From contig NC_087063.1 of assembly GCF_963678635.1 (NCBI RefSeq), forward strand, positions 30,146,599 to 30,206,598: 60,000 bases of DNA, read 5' to 3'. Made by a program: the position numbers and the translations under genes. Each line of letters starts with the position of its first letter. Position 1 is the stretch's first letter. The notes under the pieces were generated by a model that saw only the letters and a list, made by a program, of their open reading frames with translations, was not told the origin of the DNA and did no database searches. This DNA is from Symsagittifera roscoffensis. Taxonomy: Eukaryota > Xenacoelomorpha > Acoela > Convolutidae. This document shows, piece by piece, positions 1 through 13,200 of this stretch.

Positions 1-2367
1 AAAGCGAAGCGCCTGTTTGCATGTTTTAAAGCACTGAATGCATTGTCTAACTATTTCGTATTAAAATTTTATTTTTTCGCAAGTGTTGGACAATTCTTAA
101 AACTTTTCTCAAAAACAAAAACTTAAATAAGGAAAAACTGGATCGATATTATAATGAGCCGAAAACCCCAGGGTTTTGACTGTCTTTGAGTTTTGAATTT
201 AACAATCAAAGAAAATAGCCGAACATTTTAAGTTAAAGAATGATTTCACTGTAGGAAAAATGATGATCAGAGCAAAAGAAGTCAATGAACGCCAAGTTGA
301 AAAAACATTTGGAAAAAAGTCAATGAAAGCAAAGAACGAGAAAAAAAATTACCAGTTATTCGAAATTTCAACTTTCTAATTTCAAACAAACAATATATCG
401 CCTTAAAACTCTTTGAATTTCACAAGCAATTTATAATTGACATTTTAAAGGAAAATACTAACCCAATTTGAGAGCACTGGATAATTAGGAAATTTTATTC
501 CACTAGGAAAATTAAAATTCTATTCCACTTTCGAAACGGGAAATCGATCAAGTTTTTTTGCGCCATTTCAGCTTTCATAACAGGAGGGTGCATTTTGCCA
601 ACCTTCTAGCAAATGAACGTGAATTGAACTCAAAAAGTGCATATTCTACTAAGGGCATTCATATGTAGATTAATAAGTATGAAGGCACTTCTTTTGTTAA
701 GGAGGCATTTTAAGACTTTTCCCAAAAAATCATCACGACCTATATAAGAGTCTGAACTACGTTCATCGATTCCTAAACACGGCAATTAATCTTCGAAATC
801 GAAATTTTGATATGCGGTTGATGAAACTGGTTTTACATCTGAACTTGAAAAACTTGTTTTCAAAGCATTTGTCGACCATTCCTTCGAATATTAACTAGCG
901 ACGAGTTTGGAGCAAAAAAAAAGTCTTCATAAGCACAAGTTTGATATCTTGGAATCAACTTAACATCTGGGCCACCTCATTTTATAGAAAGAAAAGTAAC
1001 TGATACTTTGTGAGTAGCACAAAATTTCCGAAAAGAATTGAAATAATATATGACACAGAGGCGAAGCGGAGCTTCGCAACTGGCGATACATCGCACATAT
1101 AGTGTTGCAAGCTAACGGGTAGAAAATCAGACGGAAAAAACTTAACGTATACAAACGTATGTCTCGGATGATATTATCATTTTGGGGAAACAATGCTTGG
1201 GTAGACATCTGTTGAACAAAAAACATGACCCGAAAAAGCCTATAACACTTTTAAGACTCCGTGTTATTACGTTCTACGAAGCATAAAAACACATGAAAAC
1301 AAAATTTCGCCCTCTAAACTAGCTGTTACGAGGAAAACTAGCCAATATAACATCGTCAGAATCATTTAACTCCAAGAGCGAAAAAATCATGTGAATGGAA
1401 ATTAAACAAATCTTCAAACTCATTTACATGCATCTTACAAATGTTAGATAAGGCACTCTAAAACAAAGAAAACTCCATGAGCTTTCAAGCAAAGTCCAAC
1501 CTTCGGAAAATTGGCAAAAAAATAATAAGCTGACAAATGATAGTTTGACAATTTAAAAAAAGTCTTGTTTTTGAAAATCAAGAACAATTAATTACCGACA
1601 CTTTTTAAATAAAAATAACCCAATGTGAGAAAACTGGGTCAACTGATTAACTTTCTATACCCGGGAAAAAGTAAAAAAACAAATTTTACTTTCGAAACTG
1701 AAAGTCGAACACGTTTTTTGTGACCTTTACACTTTGTAGTTCAACAGTGGAGTTTGCCTTCCTTTTAACAAAACAAGAAACAAACCGTGAAAAATCAAAA
1801 GTGTGAATAAATATCAAGACTTTTTTCTAAACAAAAAACACGAAAATCACCAAGACCTATATAAGAGCACTCACTACAATCCTTGCACTGAAATAATCAA
1901 TTTCCATAGATTTTGTAACTAAAAACTCGAGTGGGACCCGAACTTTAGCATTAGATCAAGCACTTTACCATTGGACGAAATAGGAAGAGCTTGGAAATTA
2001 TGATGGTGTATTACGATGGTTTATGATGAAGCAAGATCAACTTCTTACAGGCTTGTAAAGTGTTTGTCGGGAGAAACCATGTTCCTGAATACAAGTACAC
2101 TTGCTCTCACAAGTCAGAAAGGAACAAAAAGACTAAAAGCAAAAAAAATAGCAAAACACGACCCTGGGCAGCACTTTTTTTGCATCTCAAACTGCTCGGC
2201 TAAAAAATCGCTTTAGCCTGAAGCTTTTCCATACCTCACATTATCACAACAATTTCACACAGATTCGAAGCTACACTTCGCAAATACAAACGACTAAGAG
2301 ACAACAAATTGGCTCCTAAAAAGGGACTCGGTCAGAAAAAAAATCTTGGAAAAAGCAAAACTTTCGC

Positions 2368-2445
2368 AAGGAGCGGGAATCGAACCTCTAGCCTGAAGAT
2401 TACGAGTCTCACGTACTTGCATCTGCTCTACGCAATCTTGAAACT
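2368..2445 (-). repeat. tRNA-derived SINE-like piece
   Basis: The minus strand has a perfect RNA polymerase III B box (GGTTCGATTCC, 2386-2376) and an A-box-like GCGTAGAGCAG about 45 bases before it. An anticodon-loop-like CTCGTAA lies between. The acceptor ends can pair in six of seven positions, but the T stem is mismatched, so it is probably a tRNA-derived repeat and not a working tRNA gene. Confidence 0.45.
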
Positions 2446-3311
2446 CTCAAAACACTAGCCATCAATAAGGCGATAGACACTGGTTACTTTGCTGAAAGTG
2501 TTGAGCCATTTATCACACCAGTCTGAACTATTTTGTATATGAGCACACACTTGCTTTTAAAGGTAGTCAAAACCTGCCGGAAAACACCCTACGCAATAGG
2601 TCCGATAAGTGTTCGGAGCAACATGCTTATGGAAAATACAACATAGCCAACACACAGTTGGAAAAAGCAACAAGGAACGCAGGTAAACTAACACAAAATA
2701 ATGACTCCTTTTTTGGAAAAATCTTAACTTAAGAATTTCCAAGAAAAAATAGATGGCCTGAAAGCTCTTTGAATTTCTAGAACAATATATGCTTTATTGA
2801 AAAAAATTAACCCAATTTGAGAAACTGGACAATAAATTTTCATTTCGTTGGGAAATCTAATAATTAAATTCCGAAATTAGAAGTCAATCTCCTTTTTCGT
2901 GACCTTTAAAATTCCGCTGTTCGATAGTAGAGTTTGCCTTTCTTTTAACAAAGAAACTGAACAACGGAACTAAACTTGAAAAGGAATCATAAGTCAAATC
3001 GGGGAAAAAATTGAGCCTGAACAAATTTTAAGGTTTTTCCTAAAAAAAAAACAGAAAAAAACCATCGCGAATTTATAAGATTTTGAGGTGCATTCATCGA
3101 CTCTTAAAAATAACCAAGCAACAGCTGCTAAATAGTTATGAACACAAGGAAACAGAAAAAACTGACTTGTTTTTTGAAAACTTCAATTTGCGAAATTTAA
3201 TTACAGAGCTAAAGCTTCGCTTCGCAAACACTAGTGAGAACACAACAAAAAGTAGCTTTATAAAGTATAATAAGAAAATGTATAAGACTCGAATTAGCGA
3301 AAATTCGGCTT

Positions 3312-3390
3312 CGTCAGGAGATTCGAACCAGCTAACTTGAGATTAGGAGTCACACACACACACACACACACTAATCACTCAGCCACGGGA
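3312..3390 (-). repeat. tRNA-derived piece with a CA microsatellite inside
   Basis: On the minus strand CCCGTGGCTGAGTGATTAG (A-box region, 3389-3371) and GGTTCGAATCTCC (B box, 3329-3317) frame an anticodon-loop-like CTCCTAA. A (CA)10 tract (3351-3371) sits where the D arm should close, so the tRNA fold is broken. A microsatellite expansion inside an old tRNA-like SINE is the simplest reading. Confidence 0.45.
3351..3371 (+). repeat. (CA)n microsatellite
   Basis: Twenty-one bases of uninterrupted CA repeat, inside the tRNA-like piece. Confidence 0.95.
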
Positions 3391-4117
3391 TTTATTAGTC
3401 AATAGCATATAGAAGATTAAACTAGCCACAAAAAAGCAGACAAAAATGCTATGCAATTTCCTATGCTACAGTGAAATTTCCAAATAAGTGAACACTTTTA
3501 ATGAAGTTTTAATTGCGAGTTAGGTTAGAAAAAAAGAAAGTTCGTAATAACACAGTAAGCTGACGCTAGCATAAAAATATATAAATGCCCTTAAAGCTCT
3601 TTGAATTTCACAAACAAATTGTGTTTGAACCTTTATTAATAAAAATTAACCCAATCAGAGAAAACTGGATCAATATGTAAAAATTTTCATTTTCGCTGGT
3701 TAATCTGATCATTAAATTCCATTTTGGAAACTAGAAACCGATTACGTTTTCCGTGTCTTTTACATTTTTGCTGTTCGATAGTGGAGTTTGCTTTCCTTTT
3801 AACAAAGGAAATAAAGTGAATTTAAAAAAAAAAAAAATCAAACCGCGAAAAATCAAAATTGAGCGAACAAATTTGAACACTTTCAGTAAGAAAATCAAAA
3901 AAAATACACGACCTATATAAAAGTTTTAACTACATTTATTACTCTTAATAAAAAAGCTTAACTCTAACGACATTTTGTCACTGTCATAAGCATGCTGATG
4001 ATTCAGCATTTAGATTGTTACAAAAAAAATTCTGTATCTCGATTACAAGCTATTGTCTCAATTTCGGTTACCTTAATTTGTATACTTTTAAGATAGTTCA
4101 CATGTTAATTCACTTAC

Positions 4118-4231
4118 TATTCTTGAGTTGCTGCAGCGTGTCTGATATCAAGTTGATAGCAGCCAAAATCCTGTCTTTTTTGAATCCAATTTCTCCCAAA
4201 TGATTGTTCAGATCATCAAGAGATTTTTTGC
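4118..4231 (-). CDS. Laminin-like gene exon 7: coiled coil (short exon)
   Basis: A small exon is visible on the minus strand below the lipase gene. The acceptor TTTCAG ends at 4232 and the donor GTAAGT starts at 4117. The first two bases complete the Gly codon left by exon 6 (phase 1), followed by 37 codons with clear heptads (KKSLDDLNNHLGEIGF, ILAAINLISDTLQQL) and then one spare base. The exact phase fit, the coil pattern and two good splice sites support it although it is only 114 bases long. No exon 8 was found between 1 and 4117, so the gene probably continues off the left edge. Confidence 0.72.
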
Positions 4232-7200
4232 CTGAAACATCGAAGAAGTCTGAACTTTTTCTTAAAACTTATTTCAGACTTATTTTCAAACTGAAAGCAT
4301 GCATATGAACACAGGACTGAGTTATCATGCTTTAGTGAATTACGTAATTTTTCAGCAATAGCATCTCGAAAATTTTCGATAGGTGAAAAATTAAGGAACT
4401 TCCAAGTAGTTTCTATCAACAGTTTCATTGTCGTTTTAATTCAGAGGGAAATTTTTTGAGAAATTAGAATTCTGCTTAGCATTCTCTGTTTATACGAGCT
4501 CACTATCATTGGTTATGGTTAATGACCTCTCACAAACCGAAGTTTGAGCAACCTTCTATTTGATGGTACGAGACAGGTCTATCAATCATTCAAAAGACAC
4601 TATTGATCTTCGACACACAACAGTTTTAATTATAGAACAAAAACTATATCCAACCAACTGTCCCAGAAGCAAATCCTTATTTGGATCTTGTGATTTTGCT
4701 CATTTAGAATTCCTAGGTTTAAAATATTTTCTGAAACCTCCAATTAAATTGAACCTTTCATAAAAGGCACTGTCTTTAGTTTTACAAATTTAAATTATTA
4801 CCAGCCGCCAGTTCTTTTCCTATCTACCACTCTCAAAACTAATTGCCGTAATCGGACTCAATTAATTTGAGACTTTCAGGTCCAAACTCTTATAGTAATA
4901 AACAACAATCAAAACAGACGCTTTTGTAGTCCACACCCGTCTAGTTGAAACTATTGACAATAACATAGAAAAACGACTTGTAAAGATATCAAATTCAGTC
5001 AACTTTCATTCAAACATACGTCACACTTCAATACATTCAACTTCATACCGCCACAAAAACAACTCGAGAGTATAAGACATCGTGTATTAACTACTTTTTA
5101 ACTAAATTTAAATGATTCAACGTAGTTGAACATCTAAACGATCAACAACAGCTAGTTCCAATATCCTCTTAGCTGCATTTTGACTCAAGTATCTGTAGTA
5201 TCACCAAGAACCATGTCCAAATTTTTAGCTCTTTCCTCTGCAATTCTGCTTGTTATTTACTTCACCTTACCACTCTTTCTTCATCAAGCCAATAGGCTAC
5301 TAATTAGCCTAGCAACAGACAACAATCCAGACTACTTAGCAACTACTTGCGAACTAGCCAAAAGCAGAGGCTACGACTGTGAAACTCACTCCATAACAAC
5401 AGAAGACGGTTACATAATCGACACCCAACGAGTAAGTAACAAAACAGTTACAGCCACACACCAAACCAGCCAAGGAGTAGCTCTACTTATGCATGGATTC
5501 GAATGCGATTCAACAATCTGGGTACAAAATTTCCAGAACCAATCGCTGGCTTACATATTAGCGGACGAAAATATCGATGTTTGGCTAGGGAATATCCGCG
5601 GAAATTTCTATGGCGAACGTCATGTAAAGTTTAGCAGCGCTTCCGATCCGGATTTCTGGGACTTTTCATTCCAAGAAATGGCCCAGTTTGACCTTCCCGC
5701 GACCGTTAACTACATCCTCGAAACAACCGGATACGAAAAAATATACTACGTGGGACATTCTCAAGGAACCCTAATGGCTTTTCTTCAAATGTCCGAAGAC
5801 GAAACTCTTCAGGATAAAATCGAATTCGCTTTCATGCTCACTCCGGTCTACACACTAACAAGCATGATAACTCCAATTCGATATGCCTTAGACTTAGTGT
5901 ACCAACTCGGTTTCTACATTGGTCCTTACGTTCCCTCCATGCGATTAGGCCCTGCGCCTCCATTGGATTTTGTAATCTGGTCCTATATGTACCCCTTACC
6001 CAGCTATTACGTCACAGAGTTTATCTGGCAAGCGTTTTCCGGGGACAGTGACCACGCTTTACACAGAAACCATTCTCAAATGGTTGCTTACTTTGCGCAT
6101 GGATTAGCAGGAACATCAGTACACAACGTTCGCCACTTTGCTCAAATTTACAAAGAGCAGAAACTTGCTAAATTCAATTACCAAAATGACAAACTAAACT
6201 TGCTACACTATAACTCTACACAGCCACCTGAGTACAACATTGGGAAAATAAACAGAAAAGTCACTAAAGAAAACAGTCATATAGATAGAAACAGAACCAA
6301 GTTTGCTTTGTTTTGGGGTGACAGGGATTGGATGGTCACGAAACACGATAGAATGAAGCTTCAGTCAATTTTGGGCGATGTTATTGTCTACAGTAAGATA
6401 TGTGAAAACTTTTCTCACCTGGATTTCATCTGGGGTTTGCGTGCTAATGAGTGTGCCTACTTCAAAATAAGCGATATGGTTAGATCACACCGCAGACAGA
6501 AAATAACCTCACAATCAAAACCGGATATTAGTGCTACTAACTAGCAACTTTTAGTATAAGAAATTTAACCCATTTTTTAGTGTTTAATATTTTATTAAAT
6601 GATGATTACTATGCAGTATTTTTGTGTCTGATTGTCCATTATATTTTCAAGTATATTACTTCATTTAATTTGATTTTGTCTCTCTGGCTGAGGTAATTAA
6701 CGAGCTTCAGAACCGCTATTACTAACCTAGATCGGTGAAATTATTTCTGGCTGAAAGATTGAGCGTCCTTTCATTTATTTCTCCAATTCGAGGCTCAACT
6801 TCGCCAGTCAACAGTAAAAGTTTGTCCGCGATTTGATTCGCTTCGGAGGTGTTTGTGTGCGCGTATTCGACACTTAGGAATAGTTCGTCCTTGAGCATGA
6901 AAAATGTCTCTATGTCCTGAGCCATTGCGCTGACATTTCCAAAGGTTCTGAAATAAATCCCGTAAAAGTACAATATTTACTAATATAACACAGACAAAAT
7001 AATCAAAATGAAGGCAAACAAAACTTAGTTCCAGTTATTTACAGTCCGGAAAAGTATGAAAAAGAACGAAAAAACAGTCCCAATTAATTATTGTTTTAAC
7101 AAGCCGGCAGGCCGAGAATTGTCCTTTGTTCAACAAATATAATGAACAAAATAGTGACCGCCGCAGCCGCGCCAACGTGTTGCGAGCTTGCCATCAGAGG

Positions 7201-10200
7201 CTAGGACTTCATACGAAATTTAGAGCCGGTTATCGCCGCCAAGCGGCGACGCGCGCCCACCGCCGACCTTAAGCCGGACTGTTTTGTAACGGACTGTTTT
7301 TTCCCTCCATTACATGATTTTTCGGACTATTCTGTCTTGGACTGTTTTCTATGGGACTGTTTTGTATATGCACCTTCAGTACCAGAAATATTTCAGTGAT
7401 GTCAGAAATGGGTACTAATAATATATTTTTAAATATAGAAAGCAGCGAACAAAAAAGTCGAAAAAGATATATCGAAAAGACTGCCATAATTTTTTATAAA
7501 ACATACCAATTTTTGCAAACATAGCCAACTGACAGCCAAAAAAAAAGCAATGGACGCAAAGAAACGGAAAAAAAACTGACTTATTTTTGAAAAATTTTAA
7601 CTTCCAATTTTTAAAGAAAAAAAATATATGCCCTTAAAGCTCTTTGAATTTCACAAACAATTTATGATTGGTGCTTTTTTGATAGACTTTAATTTAAGAC
7701 TTTTCCTGGAAAAAAAACACCAAGACCAATGTGAGAGTACTCACTACGATTATTACCACATAAGGCAACTAGCAGCATTGAAATAGCTTTGAAACAGAAC
7801 TTCAAGGTCTAGGCAGTGGCAAGTGAGCCGAAACCTTTTGTATCGAATAAAGCAAAAAACAAAGAAAAATTGAAAAAACTGAAAGACCAAATCGGAGGTG
7901 GTAAATTTACAACCAGTACAAAAAACAAATTCAGAAGATACGCCTTAATTTAATACAAAGGCAGAGCGAAAATTCGAAACTCGCAATTCATCACACAGAT
8001 AGCAATTCACGGAAGCCACTGAGTGGGAAAAAACTATTCAAAATATGTCGAAAAACATCAACAAACGTATGTCTCGAATGATGTTGAATAGAAAAACAAG
8101 TCGAGACACATGTGCACAGAGTCAAATTAGCACTGAGATAAAATTCATCACGCGGTAACCTAGGCAAACAATATTGGTTGACGACTGGTGAGCCGAAAAA
8201 GTCATTGAAAAAAGGCACAATAAAAAGTACCGAGAATCCAAATTGTTTTCAATCTTTAAACGATCGCCCTTTTAGCAACTTTAACAGAAATCATTAAAAC
8301 TAAGACTCTTTAGAACAAAACAAATAAACACACACAGTTGGAAAAGTCAATGAACGCAAGGGAACAGAAAAAAAACTGACTCAAAATTCCTCACACTCAG
8401 TTTCTTCGGTTGAAACCTTCATCCCAGATTTGGAAGAGCAGTGTCCAAGAAAAGTCAAAAATTGTAAAAAAAAAAACAAAAAAACAGGCGTAGCCGCTTA
8501 CGCAGGCGAGATCTCCATAAAATGTTCTCCCGATTAAACCCTCAATTTGTTAAACCCTCAACTTCAGATTTGGCAGTGTAGTTTGTTCAGAAAATTAAAA
8601 AATCTGAACCAAAAGTCGAAGCACAGCTTCGCATAACTTGCGATACAATTCACGCACAGCAAGTCAAGCTAGCGCATAAAAAATGAGACGAAAACAACAA
8701 AATCACAAAAAATGAAAACTTCAGAAAAACAGTCAAAAAACACAAACCAGCTAAATAAGCTTTTAATTTATACCGAGCGGCTTCTAAGCCGATAACAATT
8801 TGGTAGACGCCCATTAAGCGGAAAACAAAAAATAATGCCACGAAAAACTTCCGTCATAAAAAAATTTATAAGCGATTACGTTTTGAAAATCTTACAACAG
8901 AAACTACCTGAAAGTTTCCATATTTTTGCCTTCCAAGCGACACAATATAAGGTAACTGAGCCGATAAAACATAAGCCGAAACTATTAAAGCCAAAAAAAA
9001 ACTTGAACGAAAAAAATCAAAGGAAAACCAACGAAAATATATGTCTGGGTTATAATTTTACACATTAAAGAAGTAAAGCAAAAACACTTGCTTCTTCAAT
9101 GAAAAATGCTGCCAGCACAAGATAAAGCCCCGATTTGCCAACTAATCCGAAAAAATATAAGCAGACAAACAAAAATCCGACACTTCTATCCCCCCCCCCC
9201 CCAAAAAAAATTGTTACATTTTATGCATACTGAAAAAAAAAACAAGTTCCGACCGGGAGTCTAACCCCCAAACCTTAGGGTAAAAAGGCAATTCTATTAC
9301 CTCTAGACCAAGTGGAAAGGAATCTCTAAGTTACTAGGATTCACTAATAAAGCAACTTTAAAATTTCTTTACTCTGTTACTTACTGTCTTACCAGTAAGA
9401 AAAGTTGTTTATGGAAAAAAGTATTTCCCGATTACAAGACACTTAACAAGATACAAGGCCGTATAACATGGAGTAGGGTAAAAAGAGAAAAGCGGAAAGT
9501 GCAAGTACCTAGGTGAGTAATTGCTCTGTCCATTGATACTACTTTTTCGTAAATCGATGAAGCATTTTGAGAAAAACTAAGACTACTAAAAGCAAAGTTT
9601 TCCAGAACACTAGCCACCTAAAAAGCAGCAACAGTTCGAAAAAAAAATGCTTCGTAGCATTACACTGCGATGTAAATACAAGATTCAAGAGAAACGCTAA
9701 CAGCAGACCAAACTGCTACAAACTTTCTGATAGATCATATCAGATAATAGAAAGATTACAATTAAGAAAGTGGGAATTGTTTTGAAAAAATAATTCAAAT
9801 CGGACAATCATCAATAACTAAGACTTTCACGTTTCATATTTTTCAAGACTTCGAGGTTGAAAAAAACTGAAGTATCTCGAAGGCTGAGTGGAGGTACAAT
9901 ACCGCTCAAACTTAAGCAAAAAAAGTTAACAATACAGATTTTTTATGTTCATCATTCATAGACAATCTTACAAAAAATCTATTTCAGTAGTTAATTTTGA
10001 GTTGTCGAAGAAAGACAAAAGCGAACGAATTGGACTAAGTATATTAGCAAAAAAAAAGCTTGATTTGCAAGAGTAGTGTCCAAGAAAAGTCAAAAATTGT
10101 ATAAAAAAAACAAATTAAACTAGCAAAAAAAACTTGATGCAGCCAAAATCCATTTATAAACCATAATCCAGTCGACCAAAAAACCTGTCAAAGGCAAAGA

Positions 10201-13200
10201 ACTGTAGATGATTTGAAAAAAAAAAAACAGTTTTTTAGAAACCTAATTTGTTCTAAAAAAAAACAGTTTTAAGTTTAAACCAGCAGTCTTTTCTTCAGAT
10301 TCTACAAATCGGCAGAAATTTCAAAAATAAGCTTTACACCAATTTCAAATTTTACCAATTGCAAAAAACTAAGATGAAAAAAATTTAACAAAGACCCTTC
10401 AATCCAAAATCTGAATAGTTAAAGTAAAAGAACTTGCCAAAAACAATTATTATGCAAATTATAGTATCCGATTAAAATCTAATAGAAACTATTGTTCACA
10501 AAAAGTCTGGTTACCGGATCTATTGCAAGTTTCAATAGAGGAAAAAATTAGCTGTCAAAATCAAGTAAGAAAGAAATGTAAGAATATGCCTTGAAAATTT
10601 TTGCTGTGGCGGATAAGAACCTACGACCAGGAAATTTGGAGTCGCACATCATTGCATCTGAGCCACGGGCCCTTGAAAAATTAAACACACCAATCCACAA
10701 GGAAGCTACATATGGTAAAAAATTCACAGTGCTATGCAGCAAAAGTCGCACTAAGTTGCAAAAGTTTGTCCGCGATTTGGTTCGCTTCGGAGGTGTTTGT
10801 GTGCGCGTATTCGACACTTAGGAATAGTTCGTCCTTGAGCATGAAAAATGTCTCTATGTCCTGAGCCATTGCGCTGACATTTCCAAAGGTTCTGAAATAA
10901 ATCACGTAAAAGTACAATATTTACTAATATAACACAGACAAAATAATCAAAATGAAGGCAAATAAAACTTAGTTCCAGTTATTTACAGTCCGGAAAAGTA
11001 TGAAAAAGAACGAAAAAACAGTCCGAAAAACAGTCCCAATTAATTATTGTTTTAACAAGCCGGCAGGCCGAGAATTGTCCTTCGTTCAACAAATATAATG
11101 AGCAAAATAGTGACCGCCGCAGTCGCGCCAACGTGTTGCGAGCTTGCCATCAGAGGCTAGGACTTCATACGAAATTTAGAGCCGGTTGTCGCCGCCAAGC
11201 GGCGACGCGCGCCCACCGCCGACCTTAAGCCGGACTGTTTTGTAACGGACTGTTTTTTCCCTCCATTACATGATTTTTCGGACTATTCTGTCTTGGACTG
11301 TTTTCTATGGGACTGTTTTGTATATGCACCTTCAGTACCAGATATATTTCAGTGATGTCAGAAATGGGTACTAATAATATATTTTTAAATATAGAAAGCA
11401 GCGAACAAAAAAGACGAAAAAGATATATCGAAAAGACTGCCATAATTTTTTATAAAACATACCAATTTTGCAAACATAGCCAACTGACAGCCGAAAAAAA
11501 AGCAATGGAGAAACAGAAAAAAAACTGACTTATTTTTGAAAAATTTAAACTTTCAAATTTTAAAGAAAAAAAATATATGCCCTTAAAGCTCTTTGAATTT
11601 CACAAGCAATTTATGATTGGTGCTTTTTTGATAGACTTTAATTTAAGACTTTTCCTGGAAAAAAAAACACCAAGACCAATGTGAGAGTACTCACTACGAT
11701 TATTACCACATAAGGCAACTAGCAGCATTGAAATAGCTTTGAAACAGAACTTCAAGGTTTAGGCAGTGGCAAGTGAGCCGAAACCTTTTGTATCGAATAA
11801 AGCAAAAAACGAAGAAAAAATGAAAAAACTGAAAGACCAAATCGGAGGTGGTAAATTTACAACCAGTACAAAAAAAATTCAGAAGATACGCGTTAATTTA
11901 ATACAAAGGCAGAGCGAAAATTCGAAACACTTGCAATTCATCACACAGATAGCAATTAACGGAAGCCACTGAGTGGGAAAAAAACTATTCAAAATATGTC
12001 GAAAAACATCAACAAACGTATGTCTCGAATGATGTTGAATAGAAAAACAAGTCGAGACACATGTGCACAGAGTCAAATTAGCACTGAGATAAAATTCATC
12101 ACGCGGTAAACTAGGCAGACAATATTGGTTGACGACTGGTGAGCCGAAAAAGTCATTGAAAAAAGGCACAATAAAAAGTACCGAGAATCCAAATTGTTTT
12201 CAATCTTTAAACGATCGCCCTTTTAGCAACTTTTTCGATTAAATATACGCCGAAATCATTAAAACTAAGACTCTTTAGAACAAAACAAATAAACACACAG
12301 AGTTGGAAAAGTCAATGAACGCAAGGGAACAGAAAAAAAACTGACTCAAAATTCCTCACGTTCACTTTCTTCGGTTGAAACCTTCATCCCAGATTTGGAA
12401 GAGTAGTGTTCAAGAAAAGCCAAAAATTTAAAAAAAAAAACAGGCGTAGCTGCTTACGCAGGCGAGATCTCCATAAAATGTTCTCCCGTTAAACCCTCAA
12501 CTTCAGATTTGGCAGTGTAGTTTGTTCAGAAAATTAAAAAATCTGAACCAAAAGTCGAAGCACAGCTTCGCATAACTTGCGATACAATTCACGCACAGCA
12601 AGTCAAGCTAGCGCATAAAAAATGAGACGAAAACAACAAAATCACAAAAAATGAAAACTTCAGAAAAACAGTCAAAAAACACAAACCAGCTAAATAAGCT
12701 TTTAATTTATACCGAGCGGCTTCTAAGCCGATAACAATTTGGTAGACGCCCATTAAGCGGAAAACAAAAAATAATGCCACGAAAAACTTCCGTCATAAAA
12801 AAATTTATAAGCGATTACGTTTTGAAAATCTTACAACAGAAACTACCTGAAAGTTTCCATATTTTTGCCTTCCAAGCGACACAATATAAGGTAACTGAGC
12901 CGATAAAACATAAGCCGAAACTATTAAAGCCAAAAAAAAACTTGAACGAAAAAAATCAAAGGAAAACCAAGGAAAATATATGTCTGGGTTATAATTTTAC
13001 ACATTAAAGAAGTAAAGCAAAAACACTTGCTTCTTCAATGAAAAATGCTGCCAGCACAAGATAAAGCCCCGATTTGCCAACTTATCCGAAAAAATATAAG
13101 CAGACAAACAAAAATCCGACACTTCTATCCCCCCCCCCCCCCCAAAAAAATTGTTACATTTTATGCATACTGAAAAAAAAAACAAGTTCCGACCGGGAGT

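Larger units (their letters stand above)
1..4117 (+). repeat. Intron stretch made of diverged units of one repeat family with recurring TATA boxes
   Basis: No coding exon was found here. The stretch is built from diverged copies of one unit, starting near 395, 1560, 2750 and 3585. Each keeps the same order of landmarks: a CTTTGAATTTC block, an AACCCAATTTGAGAAAACTGG block, a GAGTTTGCCTTCCTTTTAACAA block, a TATA box about 330 bases in (TATATAAGAG at 741 and 1858, TTTATAAGA at 3072, TATATAAAAG at 3914), then often a small GAAGC..GCTTCGC hairpin (near 1062, 2272, 3215) and a tRNA-like stretch (2368, 3312). Related units lie in intron 5 (7620, 11570) and, more decayed, in intron 3 (about 16970). 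No protein frame survives. A non-autonomous element or solo LTR-like unit fits best. Confidence 0.6.
6816..10754 (+). repeat. Tandem segmental duplication, copy A (3.94 kb)
   Basis: This segment is repeated directly from 10760 with scattered single-base and small indel differences; long runs are unchanged by eye. It starts inside laminin exon 6 and contains part of intron 5: a CAGTCC-type element (7040-7366), a TATA-type repeat unit (about 7620-7800), a poly-C run (9190-9202), a tRNA-like piece (9245-9317) and long A-rich stretches. Nothing in it looks like a gene apart from the exon 6 end. Confidence 0.92.

Noticed and set aside
2368-2445. A functional tRNA gene on the minus strand
   Set aside because: The B box is perfect, but the T stem is mismatched and the D arm is poor. 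Similar pieces recur within the repeat family, so it is tRNA-derived and not a gene.
4216-4428. Minus-strand ORF of 70 codons as an exon
   Set aside because: It overlaps laminin exon 7 in another frame. Exon 7 has matching phase, splice sites and heptads, while this frame has none.
5180-5212. Extension of the lipase by 11 codons to a TTG start
   Set aside because: The frame is open but has no ATG before 5213. The ATG at 5213 has a good context and is followed at once by a signal-peptide-like segment.
7269-7487. Minus-strand frame with repeated NSP-like residues (also at 11225-11443)
   Set aside because: The peptide repeats are the translation of the CAGTCC subterminal motifs of a DNA element, not a protein domain.
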